Source: Certhia americana
Taxonomy: Eukaryota > Chordata > Aves > Passeriformes > Certhiidae
Reading direction: 5' to 3'
NCBI GenBank assembly: GCA_018697195.1
Contig: CM031858.1
Span: forward strand, 109,058,944-109,122,943
DNA length: 64,000 nt
Shown: positions 49,711-61,400 of the stretch, piece by piece
Position numbering within the stretch: the stretch's first letter is position 1
How the letters are laid out: each line of letters begins with the position of its first letter
Notes under the pieces: model-generated
What the model was told of the DNA's origin: nothing
Databases searched by the model: none
Seen by the model: the letters and a program-made list of their open reading frames with translations, nothing else
Translations under genes and position numbers: made by a program

Positions 49711-49776
49711 ATATATATATTTTTTTTTTTTTTTTGGTTGGTTGGTTGGTTGGTTGGTTTGTTTTGTGTTGTTTGT
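49711..49776. repeat. Compound simple repeat (TA)n-(T)n-(GGTT)n
   Basis: Five TA units, then 15 T, then six GGTT units, then degenerate GTTTG units. The Gln/Asn/Lys-rich minus-strand frame across it is an artefact. Confidence 0.93.
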
Positions 49777-52700
49777 TTGCTTTTTAAATAAAATGTCATA
49801 CAATGCCCTTAAGGCAATAATTTGAACCTCTAGATCTGAAGCTGCAAACAACTGTAGACACAACTGGTACACCTTAGTAATTAGAGGAATGCCAAAAGAG
49901 CATCAGTTGTACACACAGTGGGACCACCAACTCAAGAGGAATGAGTTATTTGAGGGTCTAGTAAAGTTTGGAGTCTCTTATATATTAAATTCTACAGTTG
50001 TTCTTAAAAAACAGATCCTTATGCGTCTTGCCTGTACCATTCCCTGTACCATTGCTTAGCTTACATTGTCAATCAGCCTGAAGTAAAAGCTATTCTTTTT
50101 CCTACAGATATAAAACGTTTTTTCATATTCAGGGAGTGGCACTTTTATTTGTTTCACATTAAAAATAAAACAACCCCCCCAAAAACCCAAACCCATACAT
50201 CCTAACTGTTGTCTCCAAATGCTTTCAGGGCGCTAACTGTATCAAAATTAAGTGGAAAATAAACTGCTGCTGTAGAATTATGTGTGTGGGGGAGGGTGAA
50301 TCATATGAGTCAGATATTTACTCTTTCTGTTTTGTTCTTTTAGTGAAGGTCAAACACTTCAAATGAAAGAGTTCAAGTAGCTGAAACTGAGTGAGGAACA
50401 AACCGTGCATAATTAGAATGCGCTGTTTGGAACAGCTCCTATATTTTTGACACAAGTGAATATTTATGCTATAAATCCATATTTTGTGTTGTGCAGCCCT
50501 ACTGCTTGTCATACAGGTTTTCAGTATTTCACTTTACAGCATATATTTGCATTCAGAATTCATTATGCACACATCACAAACACTACACAATGGCTGAGTT
50601 TAAACAAGTCTGTTTCTGTACTTTTGGATCAGATACAACTGGCAGACTAAAGCATAATGAAAACAGCAAACCTCAATGATAACTGAGCAGCATATTCTGA
50701 AACCTACAGACACTTCCAATTACAGGGTTTCCAAGTAGTTCTTTAATTTATACAGCTGTTTTAAGGTGCCCATGTTTTTACAACAAAGCCTTGCAAAAAA
50801 CAAGTCAAACAGAAACTAATAAGAGGGAAATTTTACTTTCCCCTTGTTTAGAGGCACTCCTTTTCAAAACATCAAAAATTAAAGGAAAGTTAATGAATTC
50901 CCAACATTTCTGCTTTTAGTCTGCGAAAATCTTCCTGTCTTGAAAAGGATTTTTGTCATAAAAATAATAATAAATAATAAAAATGAGGAAACACACCTGA
51001 TCCGGGGTTTCAAAAACATTTATTGAGTAAGTTTGATTTGCATTTGTCTGTGAGAGGAGATGACACTGAGCAGTCCTAAGCCTTTTCCAGAGCTCCAAAG
51101 GAACAACCAAAATCATTTGATATTCCGGGGAGAGACAAAAAAATAAAATTTTGATTTCTTACTTTAACAGATGGCACCATTCTTCTCTGGATGGTTCTTT
51201 CACAAGGAAATTATAATATGAACATTTCTGTTGAACGACTTGAAATCGAAGGTCAGTACTTAAATTTACTTTGATTTAATTCATCCTGTTTTGTCAAGCC
51301 CTCCTATTTTGCACATTTCCCTCCTTCCTGCTCTTGCAATCAGCCGTGCTTCAAACCACAAAGCAGAGCTACTCAAAAGACCACAGCTAAAAGCAGCTAC
51401 GGTCATCGAAGAAAAATAAAACCAATATTAAATGCAACAAAATTCATTAGAATCATAAAAGTAATCCTACATGTTTTTTCAAATCTTAACTATTTGAGTA
51501 GTCATTTGAGGAAAGCAGGTGAGCAGTCTGAATGAAAAGGTTATTCAGTGGTTACCAGACTGAAAATCAATATGTTCTTAACTTGTCTGCATCGAGGCCT
51601 GTACTTTGGTCAGTCAGGAAAAGCCAAAACAATTAGCTCGTCATGTTTAAGAAGAAGCTTCTGTTTCCTTATGGCCACTTTGACTGCAGTACACAAGGAT
51701 ATGTATTCAAAAATAAGTGCTTTTTGATAATAAGGTGGGTTTTCTTTTTTTATGGACACTTTGTGTTCAGACTATATGAAGTTGGCATTTAAGCTATGAA
51801 CCCCCACCCCTCACCACACCATCCCCTAGTTATTGAGTTATACAAGCAGTCACAGTTTGTAATCTTCCCCAGAAACCCAAAAATATTAATAATTTAATGA
51901 AAAGATGAAGCTGATGAGTTTCTTTAACACAGTAGATACTGGTATGTTGCCATAGCTGAATGTCCCATACATGACCCTGTCCACTGTAGGAGGAAAACAC
52001 AACAGAATAAGATGACAGAAAGAAAACTGGAAACCACAAAAGAGAATATTCTTTCAGCTTAGCTCTTCTGGCAAACTCTATGGCCTGATTGAAAATGACA
52101 CAGTCCAGTCTTTAAATTATCACACACATCTGTGAAGGCCACATTGAAGAGGTTGTTGTCTCCCTTTGGTTTGCAAAGTCTATTTTGAGGACTAGGTCCT
52201 CAGAGGAGAAACTTTTGTTTGTCATAATGAACCATAGGTACCAGATATCAAAGACACACGTAGGATTAAAAAAACAAAAATCATGGTTACTTTGGTGGGG
52301 AAAAAACCCAAGCAAAACCAAATCCACATGTAAATAATCATCCCAGAGCACACCAGATTTCTCTCTGTCTTTACCACTTCCAAATAATCACACTTAAGCC
52401 AATAAAATGTGCTGAATACCAATGGAAATGGGCAATTAAAGTGTTGGGTTTTTTTTTTCTTTCAGAAGATAGCTCACCAAGTAAAAGGGTAGCGTAAAGA
52501 AATCCAGCAGCTGTTTTCTGCCTTTCTTCCTTTCTGAGAGTAAGTGCAGGAAAGCTTTTCATGCAGAACAATGACAAAGGAATGTTCTTCCTACACTAAT
52601 ATAGCAGATGTATTTAGTCAGATTATTACCTTTAAAAATATTCTTAAGAAACATTATTTTTGCACTGTTTTATTGTTGCAAAAAAAAAAAGAAAAAAAAG

Positions 52701-55700
52701 AATATACGCATTTCAGCCATTTTGAAAGATGAAAAATGAAACATTTCTGGCTACTTAAATGAGGGGAATGATATAATTTAATTGTGAATGACAGTTAAAA
52801 GCATCTGTATCTGGGGTTTCATCCTGTAAATTACATTTCCCTACCTGGCTTGGCAACCATAAGATAAATAATGCATTTTTTTCTTTATTTGCATATTGGC
52901 ATGCTATAAAGCTAGTGACTGTGATTCACAAATAAATCTTGTTTCTGCTTGAGGGGAGGGATGGGGCTTATGCATTATGTGCTGTGTGCAGCATTTTAAT
53001 TGTAGCGGACATTAACATTCAAGATTGTGAAGTAACTCCAGCATCTATCCCTTATATAGCAATAGATTTATATCTCAGAACATGTACTCAAGTTATTTTC
53101 AAGGGCTGTATGAAGTGGTGTTGCTGGAGGGATTTTACTAATAGCTGGAAAACAGCCAGTTTATTCCAGTGATTTCAGCTGTAAAACAATGATGAGCAAG
53201 AAAATTGGAAACATATTCAAATTTCATTCTAATGCCCTATATAGAGTCACTGTTATTTTATTCATTCAAGTACAGTTAAAATGTGCGGTGAAAAAGATTG
53301 AATATAGCCACACATAAAACCCCCCACAGGATTTATGAGTTTTTCTTGAAGATTTTAGGTGGGGTTTTTTCCCAGCTGAAGGAAAAGTGAAATCCTTTTT
53401 CTTCCCAAAAGCAACATATAACCTGGCTCTTTTTCATTATACATTTTACAGGCAAATATTGAAAGTATGGTACTGAAAGATCTTTATCAGAATTACACAA
53501 GGACTAAGCCACACATGAAACTTACGACAAAATACTTCATTTATTCTGGATTAATTTTTATATTTTTGCATTATTACTCTTTCTGATTTTATTCTGGAAA
53601 AAGACCATTATAAAACATCCCACTGATGGACTTCTGGTATTGGAATTCTTCCAGAATATCATTTGCTAATTATGCCCATGGAAGTGATGGGAACACATCC
53701 CCCAGGATACTCTGCATCCCTTGAATTAGAGACTCAGCTTTTCAGAGAAATTACACTTTATGAGACTGTGTAATAATGTTTTTTCTTCTGAGTCTGAGAA
53801 GCTCTGGCAAGATTATAGATACACAGAGAGATATGAAGTGATTCAAACTTGGAGATTTAAAAGAGCTTTACCTTTGTGTGCAGGTGTGGCTGTGATTTTC
53901 GTTATAAGATATAAAATGGTATTCCACCACATATGGGTTACAAAATTTGAAGAAACTGAAAAAATTGCGGGTTTGGTTTTACAGTTGTTGAAGCAAAAGT
54001 TTTGCTGGTTTGGTTTTACTGCTTTACATTTTCAATTTTGTTTGGTGTTTTTTTGGCATTTACTTGCATTTCTCTGAACTTGCCTGGAGGTGAGAAAAAG
54101 TTTGGTTTCATATACTACATATTTGGCAGAAATAATTGTGATCAGGAAGAAACTGCTCAGATGGAAATTTGTGCCTTGGAGAACCAGAGGAGAAGGACCA
54201 GATTTCTTGACATTTCCCTGCCCTGCTCCCAGTCTAGCGTGAGCAGCAGCCAGTCCTGTGTTCAGACTCAGAGAAAAAATAGGGTGTGTCTTGTTCCTCC
54301 AGAATGGTGACAACTTCTACAGCTCCCAAAACATTCCTTGGGTCAATGGTAGGATTTATTTCACAACTGATAGATTAACATTCTATCTGATAGTAACAAT
54401 CTCACGAGGAGTACACTGTGGCAGTTTTTTCCTTTAGATTTCAAAAGCTTTTTAAAAAGACAGTGTGGGTTTTATGATTTAGAAAGTGGTACAGAAATTT
54501 ATAATAATTCTTGAATTCTACCAGAAGTCCAAGGCAATGGCATTTCTGCTTTGACTGCACTTTGCTATAAAGTTCAGTTGTTTAATTGTAACACCACTAT
54601 AGCAGTGGTTACTTTACAGTTTAAATATTGGAAATAGTAAATCAATTTTGTCTTTTTTTATATTAAGTAGTTACAATAATGAATAGTCTAATATTAAATG
54701 TGGCTAACAGTCATTAGAATTGTTAATTATCTGCTTTCAACACTTTCTAAAAATTGTGGCATGATATGATTATTTTTTATTCTTAAGTAATATGAGGCCT
54801 TTTTTGGTTACAGCTATGCTCAAATGCTGAACTGCTCATTCTGGGAGGCACAGTGAGGCAACTTCTTTGATGACTGGTACTGTATGTGGCATTTTTAATA
54901 GACTTTTGTAGCCAATCCAACTTGGCTAGAGGGGTTCATGAAATTTACAGGCCAAACAGACTTATTAAGAAGTGGTCAGATTTTCTTAATGGATTAAATA
55001 TCCATACCACTTTCACAGGCCCCTCTGTGTTTCTGTCTCTGTCTCACATATATATGCATACACTAAAATCAACCCTTAAGCACAACAGATTAATTTTTGT
55101 GTTTATGACTGCATAATCTGAGTCAGTTCCTGTTATTTTTATAACATTATTTATAAAATAATTTACTTTATAAACATTATTTTGAATCAAGCAAGAAGGG
55201 TTTGGGCAGTCTATAGACTAAAGAATCTGGTCGTTCCCATAAGAATGCCTGAAAAATTTCTTCCTTATTATAGAAGATACCATATAGGCTACTGAATTGC
55301 TTATGTCATATTCAAAAAAGATGATCCTAATCAAAAGGTTGGAATTTTCATCTCAGATCTGCAAGGCAGATCTCCACTCCAATATTATTCTTTCCCCATA
55401 TGCATGAAACTTCAAAGGATTATGTTTGTAAAAAGAGAAGAATATCATAATCAAGATCAGCCATGCACATCTTGAGAGCAGAGTTTGCATCCAAATGAGG
55501 ACTGACTGAAAAGTGAAATGTTCATTACTATGACTAGAATTGTGTGCAAAATTGAGAAAGCAATTTATGCTGTCAAGTTCAAAAAGGAAATGGACAAAGT
55601 GTTTCAGAATACATGAAAGGGAGCCCTCTCCTGTTGGCGTAGGAGAGGACAAGACAACTCAGCAGGCAACTCAAATACCTGTGAGCTAAACTGTGCCTGT

Positions 55701-55934
55701 GAGCACAGCCCTGAGCGAGGAAAAGAGCGTGTGATGAACCATCCTGAGAGATACATGCCTCCAGGTACAAGTCTCTAAGATGTACTTGCCTCCTTGTTGC
55801 TAGTTTATAACAGAGGAAATTCATACCAGGACTGATTGGCAGACATGTTGGAAGACAGGCTAAGCTGATGAAACAAAAAATCTCTCAGTCCTCTCCTCCA
55901 GCTCTACATTCTCTTCCTGAATGCAAATATGGCC
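49777..55934. other. AT-rich non-coding DNA, no gene seen
   Basis: No supportable gene. It holds the G-quadruplex-like motif at 50174-50194, an A-rich run at 52680-52700, and repeat-free stretches at 50400-50700 and 52840-52960 that are discussed as possible conserved elements. Frames reach 105 codons (53760-54077) without any motif. Confidence 0.5.
50174..50194 (-). other. Possible G-quadruplex motif
   Basis: The minus strand reads GGG-TTT-GGG-TTTTT followed by seven G, which can supply two further G3 runs. This satisfies the common G3+N1-7 rule. It stands alone in AT-rich DNA and is not near any promoter I can see. Confidence 0.6.
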
Positions 55935-55956
55935 TTTTTTTTTTTTTTTTTTTTTT
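55935..55956. repeat. Poly-T run
   Basis: 22 consecutive T. No retrocopy is recognisable on the minus strand next to it. Confidence 0.95.
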
Positions 55957-58390
55957 GAGGGTAGAAACCAAACTCTATCTGCCTTCAATAGGCAGCTATC
56001 ATGGACAATTGGTTAATTGGAAATGCAAGCTGCTGTAGACGTGGATATTTTTAACCATAATGCCTCAAAAAGATCCTTTCACTCTTGCAGAAGTTATGGG
56101 AAGAATCTGACCAAATCAGTTCAGGTATGTTCCAGATTAGCCATGGAGGCAGAGTCACTGAGGCCATCTAACCATCTATGGCAGGAGCAGCATATGGGCA
56201 CAGCCTGCTGTCCCCCCTCAGAGACTGTGTAAGGAAGCAGGCCAGGAATGCAACATTTTCTTCTGGAAGGGTAGACAGGATTCACTACAACCTGATGGTC
56301 AGGTTCTAAGTAGCTAGTTTAATATATTCAGAGTGAAAAAAACGTGCAATTAGTGTACGATTTGGTATTGAACAACATAGATATATACATGAATATATAT
56401 TTCTGCATTAAGGTAGTCAGATCAGAGTCAGATTAAAAAGAAAATAAAAAGGAAAAAGTAATTCTTGTTCTTTAAAGCATTAAAGTATTTATGTCCCTTA
56501 ACTCTGTGTTCAATTGCATACAGCTCAACAGGTAGATCCGTATCAGGAAACCATCTGCTATGTAAAATTTAATCAATCCCTTTTATTTAAAAAAACCCCA
56601 AAACTTCTCTTTTTTATAACTGGCACTCCTAGCACAAACAAGGGCATCGTTTGTCCTTTCTGCTCAGCCACAAAGAAGAAGAAGACAAAATTATCCTTTT
56701 CTAAAATAATTTGCCCAGTAGAGGTTGAAGGCATGTGGGCATACCCCACTGATGTCCAGAGACTTTTGGAAGACAGAGGTCTCTCTTCAGAGCCAAGAAG
56801 CAGTGAGGTGTCACCCTGCTGCCATGGCTGTGCATGAAGAGAGGGCACATTTACAGTGCAAATTTTGGTTACATAAAGCTTTTGTGACAACCCATGCCCA
56901 AGGATGAAATAGAAAGTGACATCTTAAGGTAAAAATCATAAAAGAAAAATACTCGGTGGAAGCAGCTGTTCTCCCACTGCTGCCTCATCCTTCTTCTGTC
57001 AGTGATAAACCTTCCTCTTTTATTTTAGAAATACATTTGGTTTATGTTAACCACATCAGATTATGGTTTTGATAACTAAACAAGAGATTAAGAAAAAAAC
57101 TTACAAGCATCTGCATGAGCTCAGAATTCTTTTTTTCAATCAATTTTTCATTTCACAGAAGCTTAAAATTTAAAAATACTACAAGTCCACATCTAGGCTC
57201 ATGCCATGCAATAAGTGTATCCTGGTCATACAAAATTTTTTCCAGATTTTTTTTAAATTTCTCTTTCATTTTATTTCATATTGCAAGGACAATAAATTAC
57301 TTCAAGATCATTTAAGTGAGCAGCATACTCTTACAGAAGATGTTCACAAATGAAATAAAGCCTTCTCTTAAAACATGAAACTACTAATAGAAATATGTTT
57401 GTCCAAAGCTGACTGCAAAACTACCTCCTGAGTCACATAAAGACACTTACAGGGCACTTCTGTGCTCTGAAAACACCTAAGATGGACTGAAAAATAATAA
57501 TTAGGATCTAGCCTGCTATGTCTAAGGGACAGCAAAACAATTATGTTTTGGGATTTAAACTTCTCAGGCTGATACACTTTCACCCCATAAACTTTGTTTT
57601 ATTATGATTACTAATAATTTGTGGATATGCAATGAAAATATGGTGCTCTATTATATGACTTTCCTTAATGATGGAAAAACTGATGTCTGGGCAGGCTATG
57701 GTGTGTGTTCCTCTGTAAGGAGCATGTTTTATGTTACGAAAAGAAAAAGGAAAAAAAAATTATCTTTTCCTGCTCAGTTGCTCCAGGTTGTAGTTTCTGG
57801 GATTCAAGGGCAGATTTTATACTGGTACATCCAGGTCTTTTGGCTGTCCACTGGCCCAGGGAAGGCAAAACCTGCAAGCCTTTGTGCTTCTGTAGTGTTA
57901 GTCCCCACTTATTTTGTGCTCAATTTTTCTGTTACACACTTGTTCTGTAATTAGTAAAATAAGTATAAAAATATTTCCTTTCTTTATAGTTTTTTGTTAC
58001 ACCCCAGGGTTGATGCCAAGTGTTATACAGTGGTGGATACAGACTAGATATCACATTTTTAATTTTAGTCCAAGGGGATTAATATGATGGTCTCTTCCTC
58101 TTTCTAGAAGGAAGAGAAACACTCTAGAAGGGTTGATGGAAGAACAGCTTTTTCTCGCTTAATAATAGATATCCCGCTTTGTACTTGAGTGTGTCTGCTC
58201 TGTAGATGAAAACCAGTGAAATCTAGGAGAAACTTGAAGTACATAAGTGCTCTAGGCTACCTGCTGTAGTTTAGCTAATGAATATCAGCACTGCACTCAA
58301 TGGATGCTACAAAACAGTGGATGCTACAGTGTAAAACAAGGCCAAGTTAATGGCTTCAGCCCCATCACAGGTAGCAGATTTTTATTGGGT
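55957..58390. other. Non-coding DNA, no gene seen
   Basis: No supportable gene. The 107- and 116-codon plus frames at 56514-56837 and 57604-57954 contain A-run lysines and no domain. A 17-bp tandem pair built on TGGATGCTACA occurs at 58301-58335. Confidence 0.5.
58301..58335 (+). repeat. Short direct repeat (TGGATGCTACA)
   Basis: TGGATGCTACAAAACAG is followed by TGGATGCTACAGTG. It is a local duplication of 17-bp units. Confidence 0.75.
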
Positions 58391-58455
58391 TATGAAATCA
58401 TAAAATTGATTAGGTTAGAAAAGACCTTTAACGTCATCAAGTCTAACAGTTATTA
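58391..58455 (-). mobile_element. CR1 LINE 3' end fragment
   Basis: The plus strand reads as the reverse complement of a CR1 tail: TATGAAATCATAAAATTGAT, then TAGGTTAGAAAAGACCTTTA, then CGTCATCAAGTCTAACAGTT. The AAAAGACCTTTAA-GATCATCAAGTCCAAC form differs from the GGAAGGGAC form at 7565, so the two pieces probably come from different CR1 subfamilies. Only the last 65 bp or so is kept. Confidence 0.85.
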
Positions 58456-61400
58456 TGTGTTTCAAAATTAAGGACTCTAGAGATTTACAAAAGAAGTGCT
58501 GAATGAAAAGGATTTGCTTCTCCCTCAAAGTAACACAGTGACTATTTCCCAGATATTCCTGGAAGATTTGAAGCTCTACTGCACTGCTAATATTCCTGTG
58601 TGAAGAAGCTGTGTACTTGAGGCAACATCAGTTGCCAAGACACCAACATTGGCCATTCTGCTGTGACTGTGGTGTTATAATTTTCACTAAAGATATGGGG
58701 GAAGGAGTTTCCCATAATTTTTTTTTTCCTCACAAGAAGTGTAGCTGCAACATCGTATCAAAGGTGGTAGAGAATATGGGTGCACATTAACATATCCAGC
58801 ATATCCATCCATGTACATTCCTCACATATATTTCCATTTTTGTAAATGTTAAATATCACTGCAGTAGGGTCAAGAACACAGATACTTCATTAGAAGTGTT
58901 TTTTTTTTTTTTTTTCTATAAACTTGACCATACAGTCTCCCTTCAAACCCAGAGCATGTGTTTCTGTTGGGGAACAGGACAACCACTTCCCTGCATATTG
59001 TAGTGAAATCTAGGTCATAAACATCTTCTTAAGACCCATTCTAAGTTGAAATAAAACCAGGATGTGTGGGCAGCAAAGCCCCTGTGGTCTGCCCCAATAC
59101 CTCTGGGCAGGGAGATCAAACTTCAGGGGCCACCAGGAAGCATAAATATTGCACATTTAGAAGAAGATTTGCTAAAACTAGTATGTAATCCAACAGAACC
59201 TGAGTAGTGGGAAAGATTGATGTTTCCACGCTGGAATTCTTAGTGGTTACATTGTTTGCCACTTTTCTTATGTCATACTTTCTTGCCCTACTTTTAAAAG
59301 GGACAGAAGGTCCTTTTTTCATCTTTTTGGAGATATCCAAACACTTCTTAAAGGATGACCCCCACTTGCTGTGTTTATCTAGTTTGTTCTTCATTGATTT
59401 TTTTTTATCATTTGAAAATTAAACATTTCCTACAGAATGAAATTGCAGTTTGACACAACACAGTGGAATGTATTTCTTGGTTTTGTTTTGTTTTATTTCT
59501 TTTCCTAGTACAGAAAAACTGGAAAATAAATTAAATTATATTGGAAGAGATATTAGGGTTCATCTCAGCCATCTCAGCAACCAAACTAGGGAACAGAAAA
59601 TCAATTATTCATTTAGCTTTTATAGGAGTTGTTTTTAAGTAGAAAGTTCAGATTTCTAGTGGATATCTACTCTATTTGGATTGCCTAATGGCTTTGGATT
59701 AAAAGCAATCCCTAATGAAATCCCTAAAATGAAATCATCCTCTACTTTTTGTCCCCTGGAAACTACCAAGTAACAAATATCAAAACCATATATTTTCTTT
59801 CAGTTTTAGAACTTTTGGGAAAGCTCACAGACAGTGAAGGGTGAAATTTCGGTACATATATCATAAGATGCTTGTTTCAAGAACCAGAAATTAAGTCAGC
59901 ATAGGGAAAATCCTACAAAAAAAAAAAACCCACCCAATTTTGACCAGGTCCACTAAAACCATATATTAAGGTTTATGTGATGACCTGTCTAGGGTAAAAT
60001 GTGGAGGTGAAAATGAAAATAGGCTGACCAAATAAATACCATGTCCCAAAAGATAACAGAATTTTGAAGCTAGATAAGGAAAAAAAAATCAGGTGTGCCT
60101 CTGTTGAAAGAAAACCACCAACTAAATAATCAAAGGTGTTACAAAAGCATTGTTGTATAATATTTTTAATCTTTTGTCTTCCAGAAGATTAAATCCTTAT
60201 TTCAGTGCCCAGAAACTTGAATTCACTATGAAAAACTGACATGGAAAAGTGAAATGTAATTCATATTCAGAGCAGCTATAATTGTAGAAGTAGTATCAAG
60301 TACAATCATGTTCACAGAAGCAAAGAACTTGCAGGAAATGTTGGTGGCTAGTGTCAGAAATTATTTTGTTCAGTTGCCATTTCAATAGTGAATGTTCATA
60401 TAAATATTTTTAATAAGAATATACCATATTAGAAAAAAACCCTATTTCTCTGGGTTAAAACCAAGCTGAATTTTTTTCGGAATACTCTGTGTTATACTCC
60501 TGTTGAGAGAATGACAGAGTTATTCACTGAAGCTGTTCAATTAATGAACATATATTAAAGAAAATTGCAATCTACTCAATTTGAGGAAGAGGTGAAATCA
60601 CTGAATAAATGATTTCTTATGAATTATTCATGTACATCTAGCAAATATGCAATTCTCTCTATTTTTTAGTAAACACTACAACATTTGGTTTTCAAAAGAC
60701 ATTAAATAATCAGTCAACATATCAGCTGCTGTCATTTCTCAGTTGAAGGCCATGAAAAGGTCTGTGGGCCAAATTTAGAGCTCCTTCCCTGCAAAGGTTT
60801 ATATTTATCTCAAAGTCATTGGAGTCTCCCTGAATTTATACTTTCTAAATGAAACTAAAATCTTGCGTCTTCTCTAACCAGTTTAATTATTTTCAATAAT
60901 TATTTTTTTACTTTGTTGAAAGCACAGATTACATAATTTATTTATTTTTAAAAGCTTTTGCTATTTGCTTCCTTTTTTTTATATAAAAATGTCAGTAAAT
61001 TATACAATTCAATGCAAAATAGAAAATGAGACAGTTATAGTTATCCGCTTCAAATGTTTGCTGGCTGCTTTTAACAGTGCTGTAAGCCTATCAAGATTTT
61101 ATGGAAATTACAAAATGGCCACACTTTTGCCCAGTTATAATGAGATACAGACAACTATAACAAGGAATTATATGCCTTTGAAAGCCAAACAATGCATAGG
61201 GACTTATGACAGGTCTAAGAAGATTCATCATTGAAACTTTACTGCAAAGAGAGTAATAGCTTCTCGTAAAAAGCACCCCTTTTTAAGAAATTCTATGCTC
61301 ACACCTGAGAATGTGGAACAAGCCAAATACTCTGCATCTATAAAGATGGAAGAACCTATCTGAAAGACACGGTATTCTGGAAAATTTCTGTGCTCAGAAC

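Noticed and set aside
51799..51829. C-rich stretch considered as a second G-quadruplex on the minus strand
   Set aside because: It lacks four runs of three or more C within the allowed spacing.
57604..57954. 116-codon plus frame
   Set aside because: Contains an A-run lysine block and an overlapping frame of similar length; no domain seen.
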